In this document: piece by piece, positions 29,554 to 41,380 of the stretch
How positions within the stretch are numbered: position 1 is the first letter of the stretch
How the letters are laid out: every line of letters begins with the position of its first letter
NCBI RefSeq assembly: GCF_963678635.1
Contig: NC_087063.1
Coordinates: 55,085,504-55,149,503, forward strand
From: Symsagittifera roscoffensis
Lineage: Eukaryota; Xenacoelomorpha; Acoela; Convolutidae
Reading direction: 5' to 3'
Length of the DNA: 64,000 nucleotides
Program-made: the position numbers and the translations under genes
The notes under the pieces: generated by a model
Seen by the model: the letters and a program-made list of their open reading frames with translations, nothing else
Databases searched by the model: none
What the model was told of the DNA's origin: nothing

Positions 29554-31830
29554 ATGTATCCTTTGAAAATACTAATTTTTCAGACCCTTTCCCTTGTCAT
29601 TTTTTCAAAACCAGATCAAAACAATCCTTCCCCTCGAACAGGACCCCAGTATTTACTAGTCACACACTATGACTGTGAAGAAAATGAACAAAAATCATTA
29701 CAAAAATATGCAATAAACGGAGTCACTCAATGTGAATCCGAACCACAATCAATCGAAACAACAAATATTATAGCAACACTTCACTCAAACGCACGAGCTA
29801 CAACACTGATAGGATATAAATTCACAGCGACATTTTCCGAAAAGAAAGTACATTGTTCCCAAATCTCAAACAAAAACAGACTAGATCATGAATCTTTCTA
29901 CCAAAGTAACATCAAAACACTATTGCACCTCAGCCCTGACGATTGCAAAAACGAACATAAGCGGTTAAAAATGACATCAGACAAAAGTACAACCAAAAAG
30001 TTGGTAAATTTAAAAGTTTTTCCAGATTCTGCACACCAAGCCGAACTTGAAAGAAACTAAGTTCATTTAAAACTAGATGACAAATTTCCCTTCCACGGAG
30101 CACATGGTAGATTAACTTACGATCTCCATGACAAAAATTTGATACCACACATTGGAATAAACAACCCTTCAAATTGCAAAGCAGATACAAAAAATAAAGG
30201 ATACCCAGAAATAATGTTTCTTGATTGGAAAATACAACTTGAAAAAAGTACAACTAACACTTGATTTAGTAGATGACACGATAATTTAGCAAGGAATCAG
30301 ACTCCCTTGCAAAATCGACCAAGGATTTTGCGAACCTACTACACGCACACAAGCAACAATCGTTTGGTTCCCCAAATATAGCTGTACTACATTTCAAGTA
30401 GCAAAAACACACACTAGAATCATAAAATTTCACCAAAAATTTTTCATTGAATCGATCCCGTTTGAAGATCTAAGCCCTGATCAACTAAGACATAGTAATT
30501 ATAAATTTAGAAAAATCCATAGTATAGAAAATAAATTGACACGTTTCCAAATATAACAGAAACGGAACTAGCATGTAAATACACCAAACCACTTTACAAA
30601 ACACAATATTCAGAAATTCTTCTCGAATACGAAGACAGTTTCGACATGAATACCGCAAAATTATAAATACATCCAATGGCTACATCTCACTCAACCACTG
30701 ACAAAAACTCATATGTCCCAGTAAAATTTCAAAAGAACACAGGAAGAATTGGTGGAAAATTAAAACCACAAGACACAGAGAGTACACGCTTACAGAACTA
30801 TCACTTATGAACAACACTCACTTTGGCGCAATCCACTATGACATACACTTAGACCTGAAATTAGACTACACAATAAGTAGAATTTTTCAAGAAATATCTT
30901 TGACAGAACTTGAAACACTCCATCAATTATGCGAACTTGAACGCACGCCGATTTTACAATCACTTGCACTAGAAGAACTTAAAATCCCTTATGCAGGATT
31001 TTGTCAGGAAACAGATCAAATTTTAATGACTAAGAAGGAAACATACTATGGTATTACACTTGTACCAAAACACTATCACCTTTATATGTTTTTGAAGATA
31101 AAAGATGCTATAAAAGAATCCCAATATTCTACAAAAACAAAGTATATTTTGTCGATACACTTTCAAGAAGAACTTATTTTTGGGATACAGCAGTCCCATG
31201 TGGATCAGAAAGTAGCCACAATGTAGTACAATTAAATCTCGACGAGGTTCAATATTATCTACTCACACCATATCCAACACTAACGCCACCACTAAAAAAA
31301 TTTGCACCTGAAAGCATTAGAGCTATTGCACGTAACCCTAATATTGACTTACAATCGATTGGTATATATTCTAAAACCGACATCCAACATCACATTCGAA
31401 CACAACAGTTTCAAGAATTACTCACAAAAATGGACACAATACAACGACAAACCATAGATCAAAACCTACGCAAACTTGCAGAAACAGCAGGCATTTCAGA
31501 CATATACGCACAAGATTATAGCGGATATTTTAAAGATACAAAAGATTACATTTACTTAAATGGCGAAAAACACAGACCCCAAGATATATCACCAATAAAA
31601 AATTTTAGTTTTGTAAATCTAAAAGACGAACTTCTTGCCTCTCTACTACACCTTAGAAAGATTGGCTATATTATTTTGCTTAATTTTCTTGGATTTCTTT
31701 TCTCTCTCTCAAAAGGAATCTACAATACATGCGCTAAACACACAAGTAAACAGACAAGCAAGCGTAGCACGCATACTTTTTGCAGGATTTTCTGGAATAT
31801 TTTCAACATCAATCAATAAATTTCTTTTAG
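29554..31830 (+). pseudogene. env: Env-like glycoprotein, broken (left)
   Basis: The ATG at 29554 starts a hydrophobic signal-peptide-like stretch (LKILIFQTLSLVIF) and then a Cys-containing ectodomain (THYDCEE, TQCESEP, DDCKNEH). Collinear pieces continue at 30807-31226 and 31430-31640. The C-terminal part has a strong hydrophobic span near 31650-31720 (IILLNFLGFLFSL in one frame). Several stops and frameshifts interrupt it. A TATTCAG acceptor-like site lies ~12 nt before the ATG, as expected for a spliced env message. Position after integrase, signal peptide and membrane anchor support env. I cannot assign a fusion-protein class. Confidence 0.6.
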
Positions 31831-32575
31831 ACGCTCAAATAAAAGAATATAATACCAAACTATCATCAACACCAAACACGTATGACGAATCACGAAACGA
31901 TCCCAATACAACACCGACAGCACCGCAATTACATAACCTGATCCATAACCACCCTCTATCATTAGCATCGCTATATTTCAGAAGTATCGCCCTAACAGAT
32001 CTCATAAACTCGAAATCAAAATATCCACAAAGCTCAATTCAACACATAGTAACCCAACAACTCAACATGGAAGACACATACGAACAAATTTTAGAACAAC
32101 CACATATCACTAATTTGCGTTCAAGAACAACCATCTTTTTAGCCCACCATGAGCCGCCAAGTTGGATCCCTCCATTGCTCAATTTCACATCCAGCCAACC
32201 TCTAGAACAATCTCCACGTCATTCCATTTTTTGCTTTGCCGTCCACCTCAGTCATATCATCTTAACACTTCATCCAGCATGGAAACAGATAATAATTCCA
32301 ACACCACAGTACATAACAATATCTCCCAACTCAACAATTCCGGTAACGAAACACCCGACAGTTTTGACAACTCTGAACTCAGTCCATCTACATTTTCCCA
32401 ACCTCCCTTTCAACCCATCCATTCCCAAGTCAAAATTGAACTTTCTTTGTCTTCTTCTCCCATTTCATATGTAACACCCACATACTCCCCTTTAACCAGT
32501 GAGCCATCCGATAAAAAACGACCAATATAACACACATATATCACATGAACTTGATAACTTCGTAACACTACAACA
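31831..32575 (+). other. Region downstream of env to the gap (left)
   Basis: Open frames (31635-32474 and 32162-32530) continue past the membrane span as Ser/Thr/Pro/Asn-rich sequence that could be a cytoplasmic tail or 3' non-coding DNA. 32432-32575 is not represented at the right-arm start. No LTR can be identified before the gap. Confidence 0.4.
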
Positions 32576-32775
32576 NNNNNNNNNNNNNNNNNNNNNNNNN
32601 NNNNNNNNNNNNNNNNNNNNNNNNNNNNNNNNNNNNNNNNNNNNNNNNNNNNNNNNNNNNNNNNNNNNNNNNNNNNNNNNNNNNNNNNNNNNNNNNNNNN
32701 NNNNNNNNNNNNNNNNNNNNNNNNNNNNNNNNNNNNNNNNNNNNNNNNNNNNNNNNNNNNNNNNNNNNNNNNNNN
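32576..32775. other. Assembly gap, 200 N
   Basis: Exactly 200 N lie at the centre of the inverted repeat. A round number like this usually marks a scaffold join of unknown size, so the true distance and even the adjacency of the arms are unproven. Confidence 0.98.
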
Positions 32776-33379
32776 CTTGGGAATGGATGGGTTGAAAAGG
32801 AGGTTGGGAAAATGTAGATGGACTGGGTTCAGAGTTGTCAAAATTGTCGGGTGTTTCGTTATCGGAATTGTTGAGTTGGGAGATATTGTTATGTACTGTG
32901 GTGTTGGAATTATTATCTGTTTCCATGCTGGATGAAATGTTAAGATGAGATGACTGAGGTGGATGGCAAAGCAAAAAATGGAATGACGTGGAGATTGTTC
33001 TAGAGGTTGGCTGGATGGGAAATTGAGCAATGGAGGGATCCAACTTGGCGGCTCATGGTGGGCTAAAAAGATGGTTGTTCTGAGAACGCAAATTAGTGAT
33101 ATGTGGTTGCTCTATATTTTGTTCGTATGTGTCTTCCATGTTGAGTTGTTGGGTTACTATGTGTTGAATTGAGCTTTGTGGATATTTTGATCTCGAGTTT
33201 ATGAGATCTGTTAGGGCGATACTTCTGAAATATAGCGATGCTAATGGTAGAGGGTGGTTATGGATGAGGTTTTGTAATTGCGGTGCTGTCGGTGTTGTAT
33301 TGGGATCGTTTCGTGATTCGTCATACGTGTTTGGTGTTGTTGATAGTTTGGTATTATATTCTTTTATTTGAGCGTCTAA

Positions 33380-35665
33380 AAGAAACTTATTGATTGATGT
33401 TGAAAATATTCCAGAAAATCCTGCAAAAAGTATGCGTGCTACGCTTGCTTGTCTGTTTACTTGTGTGTTTAGCGCATGTTTTGTAGATTCCTTTTAAGAG
33501 AGAGAAAAGAAATCCAAGAAAAATAAGCAAAATAATATAGTCAATCTTTCTAAGGTGTATAAGGGCCATCCTAGAAAGGCAAGAAGTTCGTCTTTTAGAT
33601 TTACAAAACTAAAATTTTTTATTGGTGATATATCTTGGGGTCTGTGTTTTTCGCCATTTAAGTAAATGTAATCTTTTGTATCTTTAAAATATCCGCTATA
33701 ATCTTGTGCGTATATGTCTGAAATGCCTGCTGTTTCTGCAAGTTTGCATAGGTTTTGATCTATGGTTTGTCGTTGTATTGTGTCCATTTTTGTGAGTATT
33801 TCTAGAAAAATTGTTGTGTTCGAATGTGATGTTGGATGTCGGTTTTAGAATATATACCAATCGATTGTAAGTCAATATTAGGGTTACGTGCAATAGCTCT
33901 AATGCTTTCAGGTGCAAACTTTTTTAGTGGTGGCGTTAGTGTTGGATATGGTGTGAGTAGATAATATTGAACCTCGTCGGGATTTAATTGTACTACATTG
34001 TGGCTACTTTCTGATCCACATGGGACTGCTCTATCCCAAAAATGAGTTCTTCTTGAAAGTGTATCGACAAAATATACTTTGTTTTTGTAGAACATTGGGA
34101 TTCTTTTATAGCATCTTTTATCTTCAAAAACATATAAAGGTGATAGTGATATGGTACAAGTGTAATACCATAGTATGTTTCCTTCGTAGTCGTTAAAATT
34201 TGATCTGTTTCCTGAAAAATATCCTGCTTAAGAGATTTTAAGTTCTTCTAGTGCAAGTGATTGTAAAATCGGCGTGCATTCAAGTTCGCATAATTGATGG
34301 AGTGTTTCAAGTTCTGTCAGAGATATTTCTTGAAAAGTTCTACTTATTGTGTAGTCTAATTTCAGGTCTAAGTGTATGTCATAGTGGATTGCGCTAAAAT
34401 GAGTGTTGTTCATAAGTGATAGTTCTGTAAGCGTGTACTCTCTGTGTCTTGTGGTTTTAATTTTCCACCAATTCTTCCTATGTTCTTTTGCAATTTTACT
34501 GGGACATATGAGTTTTCGTCAGTGGTTGAGTGAGATGTAGCCATTGGATGTATTTATAATTTTGCGGTATTCATGTCGAAACCGTCTTCGTGTTCGACAA
34601 GAACTTCTGAATATTGTGTTTTGTAAAGTGGTTTGGTGTATTTACATGCTAGTTCCGTTTCTGTTATATTTGGAAACGTGTCAATTTATTTTCTACACTA
34701 TGGATTTTTCTAAATTTATAATTACTATGTCTTAGTTGATCAGGGTTTACATCTTCAAACGGCATTGATTCAATGAAAAATGTTTGGTGAAATTTTATGA
34801 TTCTAGTGTGTGTTTTTGCTACTTGAAATGTGGTACAGCTATATTTGGGGAACCAAAAGATTGTTGCTTGTGTGCGTGTAGTAGGATCGCAAAATCCTTG
34901 GTCGATTTTGCAAGGGAGTCTGATTCCTTGCTAAGTTATCGTGTCATCTTTTAAATCAAGTGTTAGTTGTACTTTTTTCAAGTTGTATTTTCCAATCAAG
35001 AAACATTATTTCTGGGTATCCTTTATTTTTTGTATCTGCTTTACAATTTGAAGGGTTATTTATTCCAATGTGTGGTATCCAATTTTTGTCATGGAGATCG
35101 TAAGTTAATCTACCATGTGCTCCGTGGAAGGGAAATTTGTCATCTAGTTTTAAATGAACTTAGTTTCTTTCAAGTTCGGCTTGGTGTGCAGAATCTGGAA
35201 AAACTTGAAAATTTACCAACTTTCTGGTTGTACTTTTGTCTGATTTGCACTTTAACCGTTTATGTTCGTTTTTGCAATCGTCGGGGCTGAGGTGCAATAG
35301 TGTTTTGATGTTACTTTGGTAGAAAGATTCGTGATCTAGTCTGTTTTTGTTTGAGATTTGGGAACAATGTACTTTCTTTTCGGAAAATGTCGCTGTGAAT
35401 TTATATCTTATCAGTGTTGTAGCTCGTGCGTTTGAGTGAAGTGTTGCTATAATATTTGTTGTTTCGATTGATTGTGGTTCGGATTCACATTGAGTGACTC
35501 CGTTTATTGCATAATTTTGTAATGATTTTTGTTCATTTTCTTCACAGTGATAGTGTGTGACTAGTAAATTCTGGGGTCCTGTTCGAGGGGAAGGAGTGTT
35601 TTGATCTGGTTTTGAAAAAATGACAAGAGAAAGGGTCTTTAAAAAATTAGTATTTTCAAAGGATA
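33380..35665 (-). pseudogene. env: Env-like glycoprotein, broken (right)
   Basis: Collinear with 29554-31830. The start region hits a TAA within about nine codons of the equivalent ATG, and the rest lies in several frames (34228-34413, 33802-34095, 33494-33787). The membrane span is readable near 33500-33580 (LTILFCLFFLDFFSL). The ectodomain Cys positions visible on the left are largely kept. Confidence 0.55.
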
Positions 35666-36149
35666 CATGTGAACGTTAGTCCTGAATATGGGTTATAAAA
35701 GGTGGTATATCCAATTGTCTTTTTTGTGTATCTATCCTATTTGTAGATTATTTCTGTGTTTATTAACGGAGGAGGTAGCTGCTATATTTGGAGGGGCTAC
35801 GGGTAAGAGATGATGAATTATATTATTTAATTTTACTGTGAAAAGTTGTCTTGTGTAAGTCTTTGTATATTATGGTCTTGAATATCTTTGTGAATTTCTT
35901 GTCGGTATTGTATTCTGTTCAGTGCCCAGTTGTGCAATCTGTGACATTCGTTATGTTGTTCAAATAATGGAGGCGATGCTACGATTGTATTCCAATCTAA
36001 TCGTAATTGTATGTAATTTGTTGAATTTCCTCTATATCTGGCGTCGAGATTTGTAGGAAAAATTAAAATGAAAGGGGTTTGTGAAATTGGAGTTAAAGAA
36101 GTGAAAGGGTTTCAGGTCGTGATAAAGATGTGTCAGATGTAACGTCTAT
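35666..36149 (-). other. Segment between env and P/Q/N-rich ORF (right)
   Basis: Contains the right-arm equivalents of 29025-29553, including the env acceptor-like TATTCAG near 35690. Only broken short frames are seen. Confidence 0.4.
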
Positions 36150-36735
36150 TGGATCATTCACTAAATTTGGTTAGTTTGAGGAAAAACATGTGTAACCCAA
36201 TAATGGAGTTGTTCTGTGGTGGTTGGATCAAAAGGGTTTTCTCTGATTTGTTCAGATGTAGGAATTGAACCTAAATAATCTGATGGGATGTTTGATGTAT
36301 TTTGTTGTACTGGAGTCTGTGGGTTACTTTGAATTGTACTGCTAGAAAGATTTAAAGGAGTTGTTTTTTGTGAATGAGGTATGTTGAATTGAACTCTGGG
36401 GTTTTGCAAATTTTTATTTCGTCTTGGATGAATAATTTGTCGATTTATTTCTAGTGTGTTTTGGTTTTGACTTTTGCTCTATTAAGACCTTGTTAGAGAG
36501 GGGGGTATAGATTATATACTGGTTCGTATTGTGGTTTGCTCAGTGATGCTTGGCGAAGTAGTGGCTCTAGTGGTTCGGATAATCGTGCATGTCTTTCTTC
36601 AAATGTATATGGCCTGACTTGAAAAGAGATGCGTGTTGATGATTGAGGATTATTGGTTTGTATATTTGTTGGTGTGTTTGAAGATTCTTGGGACGTTGTT
36701 GGTGGGGACTGAGGTGGAGGTATTGATTAGCAATT
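36150..36735 (-). pseudogene. P/Q/N-rich ORF (right)
   Basis: Counterpart of 28485-29390. The open piece 36161-36409 has the same NPRVQFNIPHS start and reads further (LHYWVTHVFPQ) where the left copy has a stop. Upstream coding-like sequence is interrupted near 36500. Confidence 0.35.
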
Positions 36736-36809
36736 CTGAAAAATGTTTCGAAAATTATTTATTTAAAAAGAACATTTATTTTTATTGTAATAATCTTCAA
36801 TAAAGATTA

Positions 36810-36950
36810 TTAAAGTATCGGTGCTAATGCGAAGGCTACGATAGCCTTCTTTATGCATTTGCATATTGTCAATATCAGGGATATCAGAAATATAAGAAAA
36901 ATTATAAGAAGAATGAAAACACCTGTTCTACTGAATAGATGTTTGAACAT
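36810..36950 (-). CDS. 46-residue single-span membrane microprotein (right)
   Basis: Intact twin of 28271-28411. It has the same length, start context and CKCIKK motif, with a few conservative differences (for example RTG versus RTD, FLIFL versus FFIVL, VAF versus VTF). Both copies remaining open may reflect the small size rather than selection. The differences are all within the hydrophobic or flanking part. Confidence 0.4.
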   Translation of the reverse strand: MFKHLFSRTGVFILLIIFLIFLISLILTICKCIKKAIVAFALAPIL

Positions 36951-37191
36951 TTAGATAGTGATTTGAAATATCGTACCTGAAGAGGCGGTCAAAGATTTTG
37001 AAGAAGTTTACGTAGATTTGGATTAGGGAATAAAAAAGATGAAAAAAGTTGCAAAAAATTATCAAGGTGAGGATGAATATTTCTAAAATGTCGGATATGA
37101 GAATGATACAAGGTTTGAAAAAATTGGAAAGATTTGAAAGAAAATTTGAAAGTACGTTATGAAATTTGTGAACTGTTTGAGAAAAGATCAT
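36928..37191 (-). CDS. 87-residue hydrophobic protein (right)
   Basis: An open frame from ATG at 37191 with an N-terminal amphipathic part (FHNVLSNFLSNLSNFF) and a strong membrane span (IFILTLIIFCNFF). It ends ...NVQTSIQ, overlapping the start of the 46-residue frame by ~23 bp. The left copy has a nonsense change. Function unknown; it is located between integrase and env. T-rich sense DNA can give such frames by chance. Confidence 0.3.
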   Translation of the reverse strand: MIFSQTVHKFHNVLSNFLSNLSNFFKPCIILISDILEIFILTLIIFCNFFHLFYSLIQIYVNFFKIFDRLFRYDISNHYLNVQTSIQ

Positions 37192-38020
37192 TTGTGGAAG
37201 TGATTTCTTCGTCGAAATATTTTTTATTTTTCAAGGCAAAGTTTAAGTGTGGTCGGATTATTTATTGATTTTTTGTTAAGTGGGTTGGATTTTGGCAGTT
37301 TTTGAAAGGGGAAGTTTGGAGATCTCCTAAGTGTCTTCTTGGTTTTGTTGTTATTTATTAGATAGTTGGGGTATCTGCGAGATATTTGTACTTTAGGCTA
37401 AAGGATCATGTTCATTTTATTCTTTAGGCTAAATTAATTTTTTTTTGCCTGAGATGTTTTTGAGATTTAAGTTCGGACAATATTGTTGATCTTTGTACTA
37501 CTTGATAGGGGAGGGTTGTAATACTGAAACTTTGTTTATTTCAGCAGTCAATGTATAGCAATTTGCTTATTTTTGACCAGGAGGTCTTTTAGTTATAGTT
37601 CAAAATTGGCCTGAGGGTAGTTATTTGTCGGCTAGAGAAGTCGTGTTAAAAATGAGGTGATGATTCGGAAAAGCTTCTAATTGGTTGAAATTGGAATAGT
37701 TTGTTCAAGTGCTTTTTGAGCATGAAATTTGAGATATTGTTCGTGCCATGAAAATATTTTCAAGAGATGAAAAAGTTAACTAAATTAAGGTGGTTTTTGA
37801 GATTCAACTTTCTTAAATATTTTAGATTGTGGGATGAATGTTTTTTAATCTTTTCGTGGCTGATTACAGAGTCGCGATGGTTGTCTATGTGGTGGAGATT
37901 TTTCTTTTTGACCTTGTGGTGTAATTTTTTCTTCTAATTTTCAGTTTTTTCTCTCTGTGGGTTTTTTTTTGTTGCTTATGTTTTTTGATATCTGTTTGGT
38001 AAGTTCTTTGTCTTTTTTAC
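37192..38020 (-). other. Non-coding stretch between pol tail and small ORFs (right)
   Basis: Mirror of 27207-28028. Only short broken frames. Confidence 0.45.
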
Positions 38021-38262
38021 CTATTTGTTTTTGGATGGACTGCATATCAGTGCTTTGATTTTGATTTTGCTCTGAGCTGTTTTGAATACTTTCAAGTCCT
38101 GTAAAAGAGTATAAATGAGTAAGTTTTCGGAGTAATAAGGTAAAAGATTGTTTCGATGTTGAACGATTTCTTTTTTGTTTAAGTCTCTAAATTTGTATGT
38201 TACAACAGTGGGTTTATCAATCACTTGATACGGTCCTTTTCTGATTGGCTGTAATTTTTTAG
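38021..38262 (-). pseudogene. Integrase C-terminal GPY/F module (right)
   Basis: Reads IDKPTVVTYKFRDLNKKEIV and HRNNLLPYY as in the left arm. The GPY lies near 38232. The frame is separated from the core. Confidence 0.6.
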
Positions 38263-38384
38263 AAATTCCTTTTTAAGTTGTAAATTTTGGATTTAAAACT
38301 TATGATCAATTTTTAAGTTTGTGGCTGGTGTAAATCGAGAGTTTATTTGGTAATCAATATTTTGTCTTTGTGATAGTTTTTTTG

Positions 38385-39300
38385 TTACTTTCTGGTAAAT
38401 TTCGTTGTTTTTTTGTCTCTGTTTAAAAGCCATTCGGTGTGTGTACCTGAAGCTAATTTTAAACTTTGTGGATGATGAAAATGATTTTCATCGCGGGTAT
38501 GTAGTGGTAGATTGTAACATATTGAATCTTTAGTGGGTTGGCAATAACCTTGTGCATTTTTTGAAGAGTTTACTGTGAACATTATCGGTTTCCGTGGTTT
38601 TTGGTTGAACACCGTTTCGTAGGGTGATAGTCCTAAGGTTGTTATTAATTGTGAATTATAAGATAGTGGGGACAGTTTTACATCTGTTGACCATTCAGTA
38701 TATCGTGTGTCATTTCCATTAATGATACATCTAAAGTATTCTTAAAGTGAACGGTTCAAGCCTTCGACTAATCCATTAGTCCAAGGTGCGTGAAATGTAC
38801 GTGGTTTGGGTTTGATGTTATATAAGTGGCTTAGTGTAACGATTTCGTTGTTTATTATTTCAGTGCCATTGTCTGTGACAAGGATTTCGGGTAAACCAAG
38901 TTTTGCTATCCAGTGTTCATAAAGCGTTGTATATGCATAATAACCGTTACAACGAAGTATTGGGTTAAGTGCTACGTAGTGTGTAAATGCATCTACTATT
39001 ACCATTAAATATGAGTTTCCTTACGAGGATTTTGATATTGGTCCTTTTGTATCAAAAGAAAATTTGTGGTTAAAATATAAATTTTGTGCTCTAAAATCTT
39101 GTTTTTCTGCGATTTGTTTTCATGACTGTGCATTCTCTCATTAGCGTAGATGTTCAAGTTCAGCTCGTGTGAATAGCCTAGAGTTTGCGGAATTGAGGTT
39201 CGTTTTATTCGTTCTATTGTGAGATTGTAATAATGCTGCGCCGATTCCAAAATTTGAGGCGTCGCACATGGCATAGAATGGTTGATTGGGATCTGGAATA
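38385..39300 (-). pseudogene. RNase H start fused by deletion to integrase core (right)
   Basis: RNase H CDAS is near 39268, the junction near 39118-39128, and the integrase core on 38742-39005 (VDAFTHYVALNP, TDNGTE, TNGLVEG). The post-core region is at 38385-38612. The junction is the same as in the left arm. An early stop follows the E motif here, whereas the left arm reads on. Confidence 0.75.
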
Positions 39301-39582
39301 GTGTTTGATAATCGTTCAGTGAGAAGAGTTTTTTACTTCAAAGCGTTTATGGTGTTCTAACGTCCATTCAAAATTATTTTGTTGTCTAAGGATGTTATAG
39401 AATGGTCTTAAGTATAATTGCATTTTGTATACGTATTTACTTAAGAAGTTTAACATTCCAAGAAATACTTGTTATTTCTTTTTATTTGAAGGTGATTGGA
39501 GTTTTTGGATTGCATCTATGCTAGATTTTTAACGAAGTTATAGTGTTTGTTTCTATATTATGTTTAAGGAATTTTACTCGTG

Positions 39583-40467
39583 TTAGAAAAAGTGTGATTT
39601 ATCTGGGGCTGCTTTCATGTTCTCCTGTGGTAATAATTGATGGTATTTTTCTAAGACAATGAACATTTCGTCTTTTGTTTGTGATTGTTTAAAAACATCG
39701 TCTAAATATATGATTGCATTTTTTTTGAGTATTAGTGGTCTGAGAGTTTTATTCAGAAATGCTGACAATGCTGCTGGTCCTATGGAAATTCCATAGAATA
39801 ATCTGTTGAATTCGTATTGTTGATTTCCAATAACGAATTGTGTCAATCGTTGTGATTGTTAATCTAGTGGCAATTGAAGACATGCACTATTCATGTCTGC
39901 TTTTGTGAAATATTTACCGTTTATTTTCGTGAGCATTACTTGAATTTGTTCAATAGGCCAATCACATTTAGATTCATCAATTAAAGAATTGAGATATCTT
40001 GCATCTAGAAAGATTTTTAATGACTCTCCTTTTAAAATGATAACGGGGTTTATGAATGTGTTACCTTTTGACTGTTCCTTTTTTTTTACTGGAGAGATAA
40101 TTTCATTTTGTTTTAGTTTCTCAAGTAATCGGTTTACTTTATCTTGCAAGTGAATTGGGACTTTATTTGCTCGTTGTTTTCTCAAAACTGCATCGGGTTT
40201 TAGGGGTAATTGTAATGGTGAATTTAAATTTACTTTTCCAACATCAAATTTTGATGTTGCCTAAGTTTTTGAGTATTTTAATAATAAGTCAGCTAATTGT
40301 ACGAATTTTTTTTGTGTTATCTGAGAGTGTTGAAAATCAAACATTGTTAGGAATTTTTGTTGTTCTTCCGTGTACTTTGATATTTGGAATGTCGGTTTAA
40401 AATAGGGTGTCTTTGTGAAATAATCGGTATTTCGTTTGTCATTGCTTGAAATATTATTAATTGACAA
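39583..40467 (-). pseudogene. Reverse transcriptase with Y-L-D-D kept (right)
   Basis: Three consecutive frames (40467-40261, 40185-39859, 39846-39583) give the full palm. KLKQNEIISPV reads through where the left copy has a stop, and the catalytic Y-L-D-D is present. A TAA after LQLPLD and small frame changes still break it. This is the less damaged of the two RT copies. Confidence 0.8.
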
Positions 40468-40603
40468 TTCTTTGTCAAGGATTGTTGATTGACATATATC
40501 TTATAGTTGTGAAATATTGTTTACTCTATACGCTATCTCTTTTGTGGGTGAAACTGTTGCGTTAGTGTCACAATAATCTAGGAGTCTTAGAGGTAAGCTT
40601 ATT

Positions 40604-41380
40604 TTATAAAGAATTGTTATAGATATGTAATGAAATCATATCGGAGTTTGAGTCTTTCATGTATTCGATAGATGAAATAGTTCCTCGGAAAAATTTATGA
40701 ATTGGTCTGAAATCAAGGTCAGACATAAAGAGATGTTGTTTATTTTGTTCTATATCATATTGGTGAACTTGTTTGATTGAAAAGTCATATACACTTCCTG
40801 ATAGTGTTTCCAGGTGTTTTCGTTCCTGATTGTATATGGGGTAAAATTTAGAGAAAAATGGTGGTTGTTTGTTTATTCTTTGAAAAAACGTCAAAGCTGT
40901 GTCTTTATCTTTTATAAGAATTCTACTATTTAAGATACTTTTTGTTGGTATGTTTTTAAAAATAAATGAATTCCAATTATGTATTATATCAGATATGTGG
41001 AAAGTTTGCTTAAATGGTTTGCTCATGAGTTTGTTTTGTTCCATTGTTCGAGTGGGGACAAGGAAAAGTTGGATTTTTCCATCGTTGGTTATGGTTGATC
41101 CTTGTGCGGTTGCTAGTTTGCTTGTTGTTTTGAAGGGTAATAATTTTGGGTGTAGAATTCTTATTTCATTCCAAGTGGGAATGTTTATAATCTTTGATTC
41201 TGCTCCAGAATCTATTAGGAAATTTATTTCATGATCTGGTGTTCGCAATTGTTTGGATTTTGGACTTTCTAAAAGAAGTGGGATTGTCCATATTTTTTCC
41301 TTTTGTACCTGTGGTTCTCTAGGTATGTTTTGATAAATGTTATTTGTGCTTGAGAATTCTGTGGGTTTTTCTTCTTTCAT
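40604..41380 (-). pseudogene. Aspartic protease domain and linker (right)
   Basis: An open frame of 258 codons containing FLIDSGAES near 41195-41215. It is longer than the left frame because the left copy has a stop after PPFFS. Downstream sequence (RPIHKFFRGTISSIEYMKDS) links protease to RT. Confidence 0.75.

Larger units (their letters stand above)
6186..32575 (+). repeat. Left arm of giant inverted repeat
   Basis: From about 6186 to 32431 this sequence is matched in reverse complement by 52388 down to 32776, with a few percent substitution plus indels. The left arm is longer mainly because it carries the 6.5-kb retrotransposon at 9355-15891. Another ~144 bp (32432-32575) next to the gap has no partner on the right. 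Homology starts abruptly near 6186, at AAAGCAATCACTACC. Confidence 0.9.
18519..32575 (+). mobile_element. Decayed env-bearing Ty3/gypsy-like element (left arm)
   Basis: The plus strand here becomes A-rich and G-poor, and pieces of a retroviral-type genome appear in order: a basic leader ORF, gag with zinc knuckle and SR-rich tail, DSG protease, RT, RNase H, integrase, small hydrophobic ORFs, a P/Q/N-rich ORF and an env-like glycoprotein. The 5' LTR is probably within ~18.2-19.9 kb, but I cannot fix its borders because the matching 3' LTR would fall at or beyond the N gap. Stops and frameshifts throughout make it a dead endogenous copy. The non-coding leader 18519-19884 has no clear gene. The right-arm copy runs on the minus strand from the gap to about 46.6 kb. 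Confidence 0.8.

Noticed and set aside
32410-33043. Open frames spanning the N gap
   Set aside because: They read through 200 unknown bases and join opposite arms, so the apparent length is meaningless.
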